Origin: Telluria antibiotica
GTDB lineage: Bacteria; Pseudomonadota; Gammaproteobacteria; Burkholderiales; Burkholderiaceae_D
Assembly (NCBI RefSeq): GCF_011682055.1
Contig: NZ_JAAQOM010000005.1
Location: 287,049 to 351,048, forward strand
Direction of reading: 5' to 3'
Length of the DNA stretch: 64,000 bases
Shown: piece by piece, positions 63,874-64,000 of the stretch
Numbering within the stretch: position 1 is the first letter of the stretch
Layout: every line of letters starts with the position of its first letter
Notes under the pieces: model-generated
The model's database searches: none
What the model was told of the DNA's origin: nothing
The model's input: only the letters and a program-made list of their open reading frames with translations
Program-made: the position numbers and the translations under genes

Positions 63874-64000
63874 GTAAGCGTGTTCCCAGCACCGTGTTGA
63901 GCTATCGAGGTCGATGCGAGATGATACTCGTCACACCGCTGGGAAGCGGAGTTCAGCCGGCCAGGTTGGCGGCACAGTTCCAGGGCAGGAAGTCGTCGAC
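63874..64000 (-). mobile_element. Terminus of an IS66-family element, runs off the window
   Basis: GTAAGCGTGTTCCCAG at 63874-63889 has the GTAAGCG start typical of IS66-family ends, by recollection, and is followed 64 bp later, in the inward direction, by the end of a reading frame that resembles the IS66 transposase C-terminus. Confidence 0.5.
63953..64000 (-). CDS. IS66-family transposase (TnpC-like), C-terminal end only
   Basis: Only the last 15 codons are in the window; they read VDDFLPWNCAANLAG and stop at 63953-63955. IS66 transposases end in a segment of the LDELLPWNW type, which this resembles. The rest lies outside the window, so intactness cannot be judged. Confidence 0.5.
   Translation of the reverse strand, partial: VDDFLPWNCAANLAG

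Overview
The window is high-GC (roughly two thirds G+C by eye) chromosomal DNA of a betaproteobacterium. The yceD-rpmF-plsX-fabH-fabD-fabG-acpP-fabF and lepA-lepB-DUF4845-rnc-era-recO-pdxJ-acpS clusters, the PEP-CTERM protein, and the sequence style of the housekeeping genes point to Oxalobacteraceae, most likely Massilia or a close relative. That placement is inference from gene order and protein style; no database was searched.

Region by region. 1-15.4 kb: the 3' part of an amidase gene, a DHA2-type MFS exporter, a lipoprotein plus pseudokinase/PEGA membrane protein (possible orphan type VI secretion accessories), the RNA helicase dbpA, an initiator tRNA-Met with its terminator, a methyltransferase, a small zinc-ribbon protein, the sbcDC recombination nuclease operon and a YcaQ/AlkX-type DNA glycosylase. 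15.6-25.2 kb: a hemerythrin-like helical protein, a DUF349 protein coupled to moaE and a FluC/CrcB fluoride channel, a YiaA-like protein, a ClC-type transporter, clpB and a PEP-CTERM exported protein. 25.2-31.4 kb: isocitrate lyase behind a 430-bp regulatory region, a small palindromic repeat element, rlmJ with a long basic tail, an EAL-HDOD signalling protein, a tetrapyrrole-methylase-family methyltransferase and a Maf pyrophosphatase.

31.5-41.8 kb: the fatty-acid synthesis cluster, interrupted between fabH and fabD by a 119-bp self-complementary element, then ygfX-like, rpoE, a short rseA, a degP/mucD protease and a glutaredoxin-like protein. These form an envelope-stress module in which RseB and a membrane anchor for RseA are not visible. 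41.9-45.5 kb: a translationally coupled PLP decarboxylase and ATP-grasp ligase, facing a HExxH metallopeptidase; function unknown. 45.5-55.6 kb: lepA, lepB, DUF4845, rnc, era, recO, pdxJ, acpS, uvrC and pgsA, mostly with overlapping or nearly overlapping ends.

55.7-56.4 kb: a consensus sigma-70 promoter drives five identical tRNA-Gly(GCC) genes and one tRNA-Cys(GCA). Immediately downstream the base composition drops and the housekeeping order ends. A single 1571-residue protein (DUF4011, SF1 helicase, Vsr-like nuclease, DUF3320) is the strongest candidate for a phage-defence or DNA-restriction factor here. It is followed by an insertion-sequence mosaic: the end of an IS903-like element, a complete IS21-family element (61678-63712) and the terminus of an IS66-like element running off the window. 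This is the accessory part of the window, probably an island at a tRNA locus.
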